Source: Bacillota bacterium
GTDB taxonomy: Bacteria > Bacillota > Clostridia > Peptostreptococcales > Anaerovoracaceae
Direction of reading: 5' to 3'
Length of the DNA stretch: 42,850 bases
Assembly (NCBI GenBank): GCA_025361765.1
Contig: JANYJS010000043.1
Span: 1-42,850, forward strand
Made by a program: the position numbers and the translations under genes. Positions 27,733-35,215 of this stretch are shown in pieces. Numbering within the stretch: position 1 is the first letter of the stretch; every line of letters starts with the position of its first letter. Below the pieces are notes generated by a model. It was not told the DNA's origin and made no database searches. It saw only the letters and a program-made list of their open reading frames with translations.

Positions 27733-28986
27733 TTATTTGTTTCTTAAATGTCTTTTTAGGTTGCTTGGCTCAAGGGAAAGATGCTCACCCTGAAGAAGTC
27801 CTTCGACGCCTTCATAATGGAATGCTTTTTTGCCCTGGCAAACGTCGCAGGTGCAAGGAAGCTTAGGCAAGTCTGAAGGTTCGGTATAGGTTGTAATGAC
27901 GCCTTCATAGTTTCTGAGAACTACTTTATCCGGTGAAGAAGAGAGCACATAATTAGGCATAACCGGAATTTTTCCGCCGCCGCCTGGAGCATCCACAACA
28001 AAGGTTGGCACAGCAAAACCTGATGTATGGCCCCTCAGTCCTTCAATGATTTCAATGCCTTTTGATATATCTGTTCTAAAATGCTCGATACCTAAGGACA
28101 AATCACACTGGTAGATATAGTAAGGTCTGACTCTATTTTTAACCAGCACGTGAACCAGTTCTCTCATGACATGCACGCAGTCATTTACGCCTCTGAGCAG
28201 AACGGACTGATTGCCCAGCGGGAATCCGCCATCGGCTAGTTTTCTGACCGCTTCCATAGCTTCAGGTGTCATTTCTTTAATATGATTGAAGTGGGTGTTG
28301 ACCCAGATTGGCTGATATTTTTTCAGCATAGTAACCAATTCATCCGTAATTCTCTGCGGCATAACAACTGGCGTACGCGTACCAATTCTGATGACTTCAA
28401 CATGGGGAATCGTTCTCAGTTCTTTGATAATAGCTTCGAGCATGTCATCAGAGATGAGCAGTGGATCTCCACCTGATAAAACAACGTCTCTAACTTGAGG
28501 CGTTCTTCTTATGTAGTCAATCGCCAGCATGATGTCATCCATATTTCTTGCGCCGTCTTTTTCTCCGGCAAGTCTTCTTCTGGTACAGTGTCTGCAGTAC
28601 ATGGAACACTGGTCTGTGATGAGCAGAAGCACTCTGTCAGGATATCTGTGGGTCAGCCCGGGAGCAGGTGAATCCTCATCTTCATGCAGGGGATCCAGCA
28701 TATCGGCTTCACTTCTATGGGTTTCCATGATCACCGGAACAGCCTGCATTCTAATAGGGCATCTTGGATCATCTTTGTCCATATGAGCGGCGTAGTAAGG
28801 TGTTATACCCATTCTAAAGGTCTTTAGCGTTTCATTGATGTCTTTTTCTTCCTGAGCGGTCATATTGATAATTTTCTTTAATTTTTCTACGGAGTCTACT
28901 CTGTTTCTGACCTGCCATTTCCAATCATTCCATTCGGCTGCAGTCACATCTTTATAGGCTTCGATTTTATTATAATAATTGTCCAT
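27733..28986 (-). CDS. kamA: L-lysine 2,3-aminomutase
   Basis: 417-residue radical SAM, PLP-dependent enzyme that converts L-lysine to L-beta-lysine, the first step of lysine fermentation. Cluster ligands are C127, C131 and C134 (CSMYCRHC). The PLP lysine is K339 in GGGGKIPVMP. The structural zinc ligands are C270 and C378, C380, C383 (CTCDVC). Length matches the clostridial enzyme. AGAGGGAG precedes the ATG. It follows kdd by 81 bp and precedes kamB by 79 bp. Confidence 0.97.
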   Translation of the reverse strand: MDNYYNKIEAYKDVTAAEWNDWKWQVRNRVDSVEKLKKIINMTAQEEKDINETLKTFRMGITPYYAAHMDKDDPRCPIRMQAVPVIMETHRSEADMLDPLHEDEDSPAPGLTHRYPDRVLLLITDQCSMYCRHCTRRRLAGEKDGARNMDDIMLAIDYIRRTPQVRDVVLSGGDPLLISDDMLEAIIKELRTIPHVEVIRIGTRTPVVMPQRITDELVTMLKKYQPIWVNTHFNHIKEMTPEAMEAVRKLADGGFPLGNQSVLLRGVNDCVHVMRELVHVLVKNRVRPYYIYQCDLSLGIEHFRTDISKGIEIIEGLRGHTSGFAVPTFVVDAPGGGGKIPVMPNYVLSSSPDKVVLRNYEGVITTYTEPSDLPKLPCTCDVCQGKKAFHYEGVEGLLQGEHLSLEPSNLKRHLRNK

Positions 28987-29067
28987 TTTATCTCCCTCTT
29001 TTGATGTTGTAGAATCTCATGGCGCATCCCTAATTGGCATGCACAACTGGATCACAGTTCTAGTTAA

Positions 29068-30105
29068 TTAAGCATACATTTCTTGGAATAAGGCTCTAAT
29101 TGCTGGGCATTCTCTGAGAACCTGCAGCGCAATTTCAGCATGTCCCTTGGTATAGCCGTTTCCTACAATCATGTTGACATCCTTGCCAACGCCTTCAGCG
29201 CCAAGAGCAGCTTTTGTGAAGCTTGTCGCCATGCTGAAGAAATAAACAGTTCCATCATCCTTGCAGGCAAGAATACTGGACATTTCAGTGTTTGGAATGT
29301 TGACACAGTTGATGACGATGTCAGCCAGCTGCCCGTCTGTCAATTCCATGATTTTATCGTAGATGGCAATGGCATCTGTAGCGTCTGCTGCAAAATACTC
29401 ATCTGCAAGATCAAGCTTTCTTGCTCTATCTGTACTCTTTTCGCTGCCACCGATACAAATCACTTTGCCAGTTACGCCGGCTCTTTTCTTTGCTTCATAA
29501 AGGCACAGCAGGCCTGATTTTCCACCGCCGCCGATGACTACAACGGTATCTCCTGGTTTTACAAGCTTAGCTGCCTGAGCAGGCGCTCCAGCTACGTCAA
29601 GAACTGAAAGCGCAAGCGTTTCAGGCATATCTTTAGGTAGTTTCGCATAGATGCCGCTTTCAAATAAAATAGCCTGACCCGTGATATCCACCTGATCAAT
29701 ATCAGGTCTTACTTCATGAATTTCTTTGATCACTAGTGGTGTCAATGAAAGTGAAACAAGAGTCGCAATAGTATCGCCAACTTTAAGGTCGGTTTTTCCT
29801 TTTAACGCTGGGCCAATCTCTTTTACTGTGCCGATGAGCATTCCGCCTGAACCGGTTACAGGGTTTTGGTGTTTTCCTCTTTCAGCAACGATGCCCATCA
29901 TGATTTTCTTGATTTCAGCGATGTCGCCCTTTGCTTGAGCTTCTATTTGTGTAAAGCTTGCAGAATCGATATTGAGCGTTTTGACGTCAATCAAAATTTC
30001 ATTGTCATAAATCTCCATAGTGTTGTCGATTTTAATGGCCGGCTGTGGCAGAACTCCTTTAGGCTCAATGACTCTGTGTGTTCCAAATGGGTTTCCCTTT
30101 TTCAT
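29068..30105 (-). CDS. kdd: L-erythro-3,5-diaminohexanoate dehydrogenase
   Basis: 345-residue NAD(P)-dependent dehydrogenase that deaminates 3,5-diaminohexanoate to 5-amino-3-oxohexanoate. It has a GroES-like N-terminal half and a Rossmann fold with GGGGKSG at 192-198. HRVIEPKGVLP at the N-terminus and INCVNIPNTE near 274 are typical of Kdd. AGGAGG precedes the ATG. It is the first gene of the large kam operon, behind a sigma-54 promoter. The next gene upstream encodes an activator whose N-terminal half is a paralogue of this enzyme. Confidence 0.93.
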   Translation of the reverse strand: MKKGNPFGTHRVIEPKGVLPQPAIKIDNTMEIYDNEILIDVKTLNIDSASFTQIEAQAKGDIAEIKKIMMGIVAERGKHQNPVTGSGGMLIGTVKEIGPALKGKTDLKVGDTIATLVSLSLTPLVIKEIHEVRPDIDQVDITGQAILFESGIYAKLPKDMPETLALSVLDVAGAPAQAAKLVKPGDTVVVIGGGGKSGLLCLYEAKKRAGVTGKVICIGGSEKSTDRARKLDLADEYFAADATDAIAIYDKIMELTDGQLADIVINCVNIPNTEMSSILACKDDGTVYFFSMATSFTKAALGAEGVGKDVNMIVGNGYTKGHAEIALQVLRECPAIRALFQEMYA

Positions 30106-30195
30106 GATTGATTTCCTCCTATTACTTTATTCATATTTATTGCGGCATGAAAATGAATTTCCTTGCCTTACTTGATAGTCTTACTTCTAATATAG

Positions 30196-30211
30196 AGCAA
30201 GTAATATGCCA
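30196..30211 (-). promoter_or_regulatory. sigma-54 promoter of the kdd-kam operon
   Basis: Minus-strand TGGCAT-N5-TTGCT matches the -24/-12 consensus TGGCAC-N5-TTGCW at every position but one. The implied start is about 80 nt before the kdd ATG. It lies just downstream of the activator gene's terminator, and no good sigma-70 pair is visible here. Confidence 0.88.
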
Positions 30212-30224
30212 AGATAAATCACAT

Positions 30225-30258
30225 TAAAAAACCCTGCAAACTAACACCTGCAGAGTTT
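30225..30258 (-). terminator. terminator of the Kdd-like sigma-54 activator gene
   Basis: 10-bp stem with one G-U pair (30229-30238 with 30249-30258) and a 10-nt loop, then a minus-strand run GGTTTTTTAATG. It separates the activator transcript from the kdd operon. Confidence 0.85.
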
Positions 30259-30272
30259 GAGAATCAGAAATC

Positions 30273-30323
30273 GAACCGTTTTCAATGATAAGTCGTCATA
30301 AACATGAACCGATTTCGAATCAG
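30273..30323 (-). promoter_or_regulatory. two candidate activator sites upstream of the kdd promoter
   Basis: On the minus strand, GAAAACGGTTC (30273-30283) and GAAATCGGTTC (30306-30316) are direct repeats 33 bp apart, about three helical turns, lying about 60-105 bp above the -24 element. The second extends to CTGATTCGAAATCGGTTCA (30305-30323), which matches a site before kal at 17 of 19 positions. Confidence 0.7.
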
Positions 30324-30406
30324 TTAATGCTTTATTTAAATTTCCTTGATCTGTTAATGCTTAATTTCATTTTTTCTGATCATTCGATGCTGTATTTCAT
30401 TTTTTT
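30317..30406. repeat. three imperfect 30-bp tandem repeats across the 3' end of the activator gene
   Basis: Units at 30317-30346, 30347-30376 and 30377-30406 are in exact 30-bp register, each with TCxxTTxATGC-like cores. By hand, units 2 and 3 agree at 23 of 30 bases and units 1 and 2 at 21 of 30. The third unit encodes the last residues and stop codon of the activator; the others lie beyond the stop. Confidence 0.8.
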
Positions 30407-32455
30407 TCTGACAATTTGGGTCTGGCTGATCCCAATCGCCTTCGCCGCTTTCCTGGAGGATCCATATTTCTCATAAGCGTACCTTATGATTTCACGCTCG
30501 TAATTCTCTATCATGCGTTCTAGCTTAAGTGGAGCCGCTTCTTCACTTTCAGCGATATCGTCCGTTGTCAGCATACCAAACAAATCACTATGCATCTCTC
30601 TCATAACATCATAAGAAGATATGCTTTTCCCCTTCGTCGAGATCAAGAGCCTTTGAACCACGTTTTCAAGTTCTCTGATGTTTCCTGGCCATTTGCAGTC
30701 CATTAAGTATTCCACCGCATCCTGACCAACTGGCGTACGGATGCCGAATTTTTCGCTATATTTGTCGACAAAATGTTGAATCAAAGCCGGAATCTCAGCT
30801 TTGCGTTCGGTAAGCGAAGGCACCCTAATCGGGAAAACATTGAGCCGGTAGTATAAATCTCTTCTAAACATTTTCGCTTCTACCAGCTCTTCCAGATTGC
30901 GGTTGGTCGCCGATAGAATACGTACGTTTGTTTTAATCGGTTTTGTCCCGCCAACTCTATAAAATTCGCCATCCTGAATAGCACGAAGCAGCTTGGCCTG
31001 CATTTCTAGTGACAGCTCTCCAACCTCATCAAGAAGGATGATGCCGTTGTCCGCCACTTCAAAATAGCCCTTTTTTCCCCCTTGATTTGCTCCAGTGAAG
31101 GAACCCTTTTCATAGCCAAAGAATTCAGATTCCATCAGATGATCCGAAATGGCGGCACAGTTGATTTTGACAAAGGGCTGCATTCTTCTTGTGCTGCATT
31201 TGTGGATAATTGTTGCGACTTTTTCCTTGCCAACGCCAGTGTCCCCAGTGATCAGAACATTGCAGTCATACCTGGCCACACTGAGAATTTCGTCCAGCAC
31301 CAAGGACATGGCTCTACTTTCGTAGATAAAGTCTTCCAGCATCCCCTTCTTTTCACTGTACTTTTCGTATGGCTTGCTGATCTTCGTCCCGTTATTGCCC
31401 CGGTCGCTTTCAAATTTCGTATTGTGGATGACCGCATTTTCGATATAAGGAGCAATCTCTCGAACCAGTTCTATATCAAACTCATCATAGTCAGCGATGT
31501 AGCCCTCCGCCCCTTTGATTTCTATTTCTCTTGAAACGGATTCCGTAATATAAAGCGCGATATTATAATTGTTGATCAAGTTGGCAAAATAGACCGTGCC
31601 CCTTGGTTTTGTGGCAAGGACATTGATGGTTTCGGCCCCGGGGATATCAGCGCAGTTGATACAAAGGTCAAATTCTCCTGCAAGTTCAATCCGCTCAAGG
31701 CAGTTTGTCGGCTGAAGAATGTTGCCATAATGGATCTCCGAAAATATACTGGCTAGAAGACTATCCGCAGACTCTCCTTCAATGATGATATCGGAGTTTT
31801 TATCAATTAAGCAGACGATTTTAGCGTTTGGCCCTGCAACTCGCCTTACGGCATAACCAAACAGAAGGTTTGTCAGAAGGTTGTTTCCGACAACCAAAAA
31901 ATTGTTTTTGCCTTCCGCACACTTGCTTACCGAATAAAGGGAGCCTGACTCATCAAAGACGTAAAGCAAAAGATTTACGGGTAGGTCACCCGGCATCTTG
32001 ACCACGGGGCATTTATTAAATGCAATGGCATACCCCTCTGCGTCAATTTGAGAGAAAGCCATATCCACCTTGCTGATTCTGCTGATATATAGCGGAATCG
32101 TTGCAAGAGAAGCATTGCAGATGACTTCATCTCCGACTTTAAGCCCATTTGCGTTGTTATACTCCGCGCCAATTTTTTCAACTACGCCATAGGCTACACC
32201 TCCGGTATCCGTAATAGGGTTGTGCAGCTTCCCTCTTTTTATAACAATATCCATAATCCTTTCCTTGATTTTTTCAGGATCGTTATTGCTCTCGAGGCAA
32301 AGCTGTTTAAAATTGGTGGTTTCTATATGAAGCTTCCTGATGCTGATTCTAATCTCGTTGGGATAAATCTCCCTGCTATTGTCTATTCGCCACGCAGATG
32401 TTGGAAGCACATTATTTGGCTCAATGACTCTGTTTATACCATAATCTTCAAACAT
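30380..32455 (-). CDS. sigma-54 activator with an N-terminal Kdd-like (3,5-diaminohexanoate dehydrogenase) sensor domain
   Basis: 691-residue fusion. Residues 5-345 align along their length with Kdd from the next gene: 19 of 30 residues are identical between positions 8-37 here and 10-39 of Kdd, and later blocks match (RGKLHNPITDTGG; INCADIPGAE). The Rossmann loop is degenerate: GNNLLTN replaces GGGGKSG, so dehydrogenase activity is unlikely. Residues about 370-610 are an AAA+ sigma-54 domain with Walker A GDTGVGKE (404-411), contact loop GSFTGA (451-456, Ala replaced by Ser), Walker B LLDEVGE (474-480) and CKWPGNIRELENV. A Fis-like HTH ends the protein. GGAGG precedes the ATG. It sits between kdd and divergent kal, both with sigma-54 promoters. 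It probably senses a lysine-pathway intermediate; the ligand is inference. Confidence 0.92.
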   Translation of the reverse strand: MFEDYGINRVIEPNNVLPTSAWRIDNSREIYPNEIRISIRKLHIETTNFKQLCLESNNDPEKIKERIMDIVIKRGKLHNPITDTGGVAYGVVEKIGAEYNNANGLKVGDEVICNASLATIPLYISRISKVDMAFSQIDAEGYAIAFNKCPVVKMPGDLPVNLLLYVFDESGSLYSVSKCAEGKNNFLVVGNNLLTNLLFGYAVRRVAGPNAKIVCLIDKNSDIIIEGESADSLLASIFSEIHYGNILQPTNCLERIELAGEFDLCINCADIPGAETINVLATKPRGTVYFANLINNYNIALYITESVSREIEIKGAEGYIADYDEFDIELVREIAPYIENAVIHNTKFESDRGNNGTKISKPYEKYSEKKGMLEDFIYESRAMSLVLDEILSVARYDCNVLITGDTGVGKEKVATIIHKCSTRRMQPFVKINCAAISDHLMESEFFGYEKGSFTGANQGGKKGYFEVADNGIILLDEVGELSLEMQAKLLRAIQDGEFYRVGGTKPIKTNVRILSATNRNLEELVEAKMFRRDLYYRLNVFPIRVPSLTERKAEIPALIQHFVDKYSEKFGIRTPVGQDAVEYLMDCKWPGNIRELENVVQRLLISTKGKSISSYDVMREMHSDLFGMLTTDDIAESEEAAPLKLERMIENYEREIIRYAYEKYGSSRKAAKAIGISQTQIVRKKMKYSIE

Positions 32456-32478
32456 ATGACCTCCTGAATTTTATAAGA

Positions 32479-32497
32479 CTGATTCTAAAACGGTTCA
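32479..32497 (+). promoter_or_regulatory. candidate activator site upstream of the kal promoter
   Basis: CTGATTCTAAAACGGTTCA lies 28 bp above the kal -24 element and matches the 30305-30323 site before kdd at 17 of 19 positions, in the same orientation relative to its promoter. It is also 24-42 bp upstream of the activator's own start codon, so autoregulation is possible. Confidence 0.7.
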
Positions 32498-32524
32498 CTT
32501 TGGTCTATTTCAAAGATAACCTAT

Positions 32525-32540
32525 TGGCATGCTAATTGCA
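32525..32540 (+). promoter_or_regulatory. sigma-54 promoter of kal
   Basis: TGGCAT-N5-TTGCA matches the -24/-12 consensus at all but one position and carries the same TGGCAT element as the kdd promoter. The start would be about 40 nt before the kal ATG. Confidence 0.87.
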
Positions 32541-32590
32541 ACTTATTTCATGCATCAACTAAACTAAGCGTTAACCAGAGGAGAAATGAA

Positions 32591-32980
32591 ATGGAAAAGA
32601 TAACATCAACAATCAGATTGAGAATGTCCCTCCACGATGCCCATTATGGTGGGAACTTGGTAGATGGAGCCAAAATGCTGAACCTTTTCGGTGATGTCGC
32701 CACCGAACTTCTCATCAAGTGCGATGGAGACGAAGGTTTGTTCCTGACTTATAGCGATGTGCAGTTTAAAGCTCCGACATTTGCCGGAGATTATATTGAA
32801 GCCTATGGAGAAATTACAGAAGTCGGAAACACATCAAGGAAGATGACTTTCGAAGCAAGAAAAGTGGTTTTATCAAGACCCGACATCAATGAATCTGCAG
32901 CGGATTTTCTTGAAGAACCCATTATAGTCTGCACAGCAAAAGGCGTTTGTGTCACATTAAAGGATAAGCAGCGCAAATAA
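32591..32980 (+). CDS. kal: 3-aminobutyryl-CoA ammonia-lyase
   Basis: 129-residue hotdog-fold enzyme that removes ammonia from L-3-aminobutyryl-CoA to give crotonyl-CoA, the last pathway-specific step of lysine fermentation. [20 protein letters not shown] near residues 16-35 and [20 protein letters not shown] near 57-76 are the conserved segments. Length is normal. AGAGGAG lies seven bases before the ATG. It is the only complete gene on the plus strand, divergent from the Kdd-like activator and driven by its own sigma-54 promoter. It converges on the methyltransferase gene 39 bp downstream. Confidence 0.92.
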   Translation: MEKITSTIRLRMSLHDAHYGGNLVDGAKMLNLFGDVATELLIKCDGDEGLFLTYSDVQFKAPTFAGDYIEAYGEITEVGNTSRKMTFEARKVVLSRPDINESAADFLEEPIIVCTAKGVCVTLKDKQRK

Positions 32981-33017
32981 GTCAGCAATGCAAATAAAAG
33001 ATACGTAGCGCAAATAA
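32967..33017. repeat. short tandem repeat across the kal stop codon
   Basis: The octamer GCAAATAA, which in kal contains the TAA stop (32973-32980), recurs at 32990-32997 and 33010-33017. The flanking bases also match in part (AGCxxx before each), with periods of 17 and 20 bp. The copies fill the gap between two converging genes. Confidence 0.7.
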
Positions 33018-33019
33018 AT

Positions 33020-33715
33020 TCAGAATTTTTTACGGGTAATCAGGGCGATGCAAGGGGCATCTTCGGTTTGATTTATAGTCTCAATGATTTCCGCATGAAA
33101 AACCGATGGGGGAAGAAGTTTCATATAGTCTAAGAGCATGATTTTTTCTTGTTTGCCTTTCTGATGACCTGGATAAAGTACAATAACAATAATGCCATTT
33201 TGCTTTAGCAAGATGGCAGTTTTTTTGACTGCAGCGATGAATTCATCCGCTTCAGTAGTGATCACTTTATTCCCGCCAGGAAGATAACCCAGATTAAACA
33301 AAGCACCTGCTAAATCGGCGTCCAAATATCTGTCAATATTGGCGTGAGAATCCAAATAAAGGTAAAGGCCGCCTTCAGAATGAGGCACAATGTTTTCGAT
33401 GCTCCTATGCTGGTCCTTGACAATAAAGTAGTCAAAGCTGTTCTTTGTCAGAAGCTCCGAAGTGGCATCGAGGGCTGCTTGCTGAATATCAAAAGCATAA
33501 ACTCTTCCCTTGCCCTGATGAATGCCGACCATTTTTGCCAGAGCCAAAGTGTCCAGCCCATTTCCCATAGTAGCATCAAGAACGCAGTCTCCCGGGGCAA
33601 TGTACTGCTGCAAAATCAATTTCGCAAATTCCGTTGTTCGCACAATCAAATTTTCCTGCCTTGCTGAATTTTCTGGCCTGGTCGAATTTTCCGGCACAAC
33701 TGAATTTTCATGCAT
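33020..33715 (-). CDS. mnmM: YtqB/MnmM-type class I SAM-dependent methyltransferase
   Basis: 231 residues. The SAM-binding fold is clear: VLDATMGNGLDTLALAK (motif I), VYAFDIQQAAL, LYLDSHANIDRYL and IIVIVLYPGHQKGKQE, all typical of YtqB proteins. Recent work assigns this family to methylation of the wobble uridine modification mnm5s2U in tRNA; older annotation says rRNA methylase. I start at the ATG at 33715, six bases after GGGGGTG; the frame extends to 33763 only through a tandem repeat. The N-terminal ~20 residues are a low-complexity PENS-type repeat not seen in the family core. Last gene of the scpA-scpB-rluB cluster. Confidence 0.8.
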   Translation of the reverse strand: MHENSVVPENSTRPENSARQENLIVRTTEFAKLILQQYIAPGDCVLDATMGNGLDTLALAKMVGIHQGKGRVYAFDIQQAALDATSELLTKNSFDYFIVKDQHRSIENIVPHSEGGLYLYLDSHANIDRYLDADLAGALFNLGYLPGGNKVITTEADEFIAAVKKTAILLKQNGIIVIVLYPGHQKGKQEKIMLLDYMKLLPPSVFHAEIIETINQTEDAPCIALITRKKF

Positions 33716-33728
33716 AATAAGCACCCCC

Positions 33729-33785
33729 ATTCTTTTTGGTTCATCCCATTCTTTTCGGTTCATCCCATTCTTTTTGGTTCATCCC
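33729..33785. repeat. three 19-bp tandem repeats before the methyltransferase gene
   Basis: Units at 33729-33747, 33748-33766 and 33767-33785 (ATTCTTTTTGGTTCATCCC); the middle unit has a single T-to-C change. The array ends where the ribosome site of the methyltransferase gene begins. The period is not a multiple of three. Confidence 0.93.
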
Positions 33786-33821
33786 ATCCCATTTAAGATC
33801 TTCACATACTCTTCAGATTTT

Positions 33822-34526
33822 TTAAGAATTTTTGAGATACTCGATTTCTTTTGGCGTTAGTTTGCGATAGTGGCCTTCTTTTAAATGGCCTATTTTCAGG
33901 TCGCCAATGGCGGTTCTTTGAAGCTCCATGACTTTATTGCCCACCACCGCAAACATTTTTCTGATTTGTCTATTTTTGCCCTCATAGATTTGTATCTCAA
34001 CAATAGTTGACCGCTCTAAATTTTTTTCGATATTAACGATAGATTTTGAAGTGACAAATCCGCCGATATCCACCCCGCGAGCTAGCTTTGAGGCTTTTTC
34101 GCTTGAGAGCACGCCCGCCACCCTGGCTCTATAGGTCTTATAGATCATGTGCTTTGGATGGGTTAGAGTGTATGCCATATCGCCATCATTGGTCATTAGC
34201 AGCATGCCTGAGGTGTTGTAATCCAGTCTGCCAATAGGAAAGAGCCTTTCCCCAACGTCTTGGACCAGGTCTATAACCGTAAGTCTCTCCTTGTCATCAG
34301 CCACCGTGGTCACATAGCCCAACGGTTTATTGAGCATGATATAAACCAGTTTTTTGTCCGGTTTTATAACGCTGCCGCCCATTTCAACCTTGTCGCCCTC
34401 TTTAACGTCATAACCGAGCTCTTTCATAATTTTATCATTGATTTTAACTCTACCATTGGCGATCAGTTCATCAGCTTTTCTGCGCGAAGCAAGCCCTGCT
34501 TGAGCAATATATTTATTTAATCTCAT
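33822..34526 (-). CDS. rluB: 23S rRNA pseudouridine synthase, RluB family
   Basis: 234-residue pseudouridine synthase. An S4 RNA-binding domain occupies the first ~60 residues (RLNKYIAQAGLASRRKADELI). The catalytic aspartate lies in GRLDYNTSGMLLMTNDG, and YEGKNRQIRKMF completes the RsuA/RluB signature. I use the ATG at 34526 (MRLNKY), seven bases after GGAGG. In Firmicutes this gene usually follows scpAB, as here. The RsuA branch (16S) is a less likely alternative. Confidence 0.92.
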   Translation of the reverse strand: MRLNKYIAQAGLASRRKADELIANGRVKINDKIMKELGYDVKEGDKVEMGGSVIKPDKKLVYIMLNKPLGYVTTVADDKERLTVIDLVQDVGERLFPIGRLDYNTSGMLLMTNDGDMAYTLTHPKHMIYKTYRARVAGVLSSEKASKLARGVDIGGFVTSKSIVNIEKNLERSTIVEIQIYEGKNRQIRKMFAVVGNKVMELQRTAIGDLKIGHLKEGHYRKLTPKEIEYLKNS

Positions 34527-34624
34527 TTGATATCCTCCATTTTCCAAGTCTTTTCTTTATTTCCCTAATTCGTCACAAAAGGTCTTTTCTATTTTTTCGC
34601 ATTTTGGTCGCAGGAAGACTTTTT

Positions 34625-35215
34625 CTATGCTTCCCTAAAATCAAGGGCAATCTGCTGATAATCAATGCTTTCGTTTTCTTCTTCCTTTTGAACCGTTTCG
34701 CCAATATCTTCGATTTCTGGCAGATCCCCTAAATCTTTAAAGCCGAAATTTTTTAAAAACTCTGGTGTGGTTCCATATAAAATGGGCCTGCCGATGCCGG
34801 AAGATCTTCCAACTTCAGCAATAAGCTCTTTTTTTGCAAGGCCTTCAAGCACCCTGTCACATTTGATTCCCCTAATGCTTTCGATTTCACCCTTAGTCAC
34901 TGGCTGCTTGTAAGCAATGATGGCAAGCACTTCCAGCGCCGGCTGGGACAATCTTTTTTCTTTTGTCGGTGAGCATAACTTCTCAATATAATCATTATTT
35001 TCCAGTCTGGTACAAAACTGAAATTTTTTATCAATTTCCCTGATTTCGATGCCGCGCCCCTCATCAGAATATTCCTGGGCCAGTTCTAGAAAATAGCCAT
35101 AAGCCTCTTTAAAATCAATATTGAATACTTCGGCTGCCACCTTGACATCCAGTGGATCTCCCCAGACAAAGAGCATGGATTCAAAAGCTGATTTGATGGT
35201 TTTTTTACTCGTCAT
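34625..35215 (-). CDS. scpB: segregation and condensation protein ScpB
   Basis: 196-residue subunit of the SMC-ScpAB condensin complex, which organises and segregates the chromosome. Two winged-helix domains are visible: residues about 8-85, then LSQPALEVLAIIAYKQPVT and IRGIKCDRVLEGLAKKELI, ending GRPILYGTTPEFLKNFG. A C-terminal acidic tail follows. GGAGGCGAG precedes the ATG, and the start overlaps scpA by 11 nt. Confidence 0.94.
   Translation of the reverse strand: MTSKKTIKSAFESMLFVWGDPLDVKVAAEVFNIDFKEAYGYFLELAQEYSDEGRGIEIREIDKKFQFCTRLENNDYIEKLCSPTKEKRLSQPALEVLAIIAYKQPVTKGEIESIRGIKCDRVLEGLAKKELIAEVGRSSGIGRPILYGTTPEFLKNFGFKDLGDLPEIEDIGETVQKEEENESIDYQQIALDFREA

Noticed and set aside
27654-32590. 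Lysine or cobalamin riboswitch in the lysine region
   Set aside because: No leader is long enough with the conserved boxes; the gaps are accounted for by promoters, terminators and repeats.
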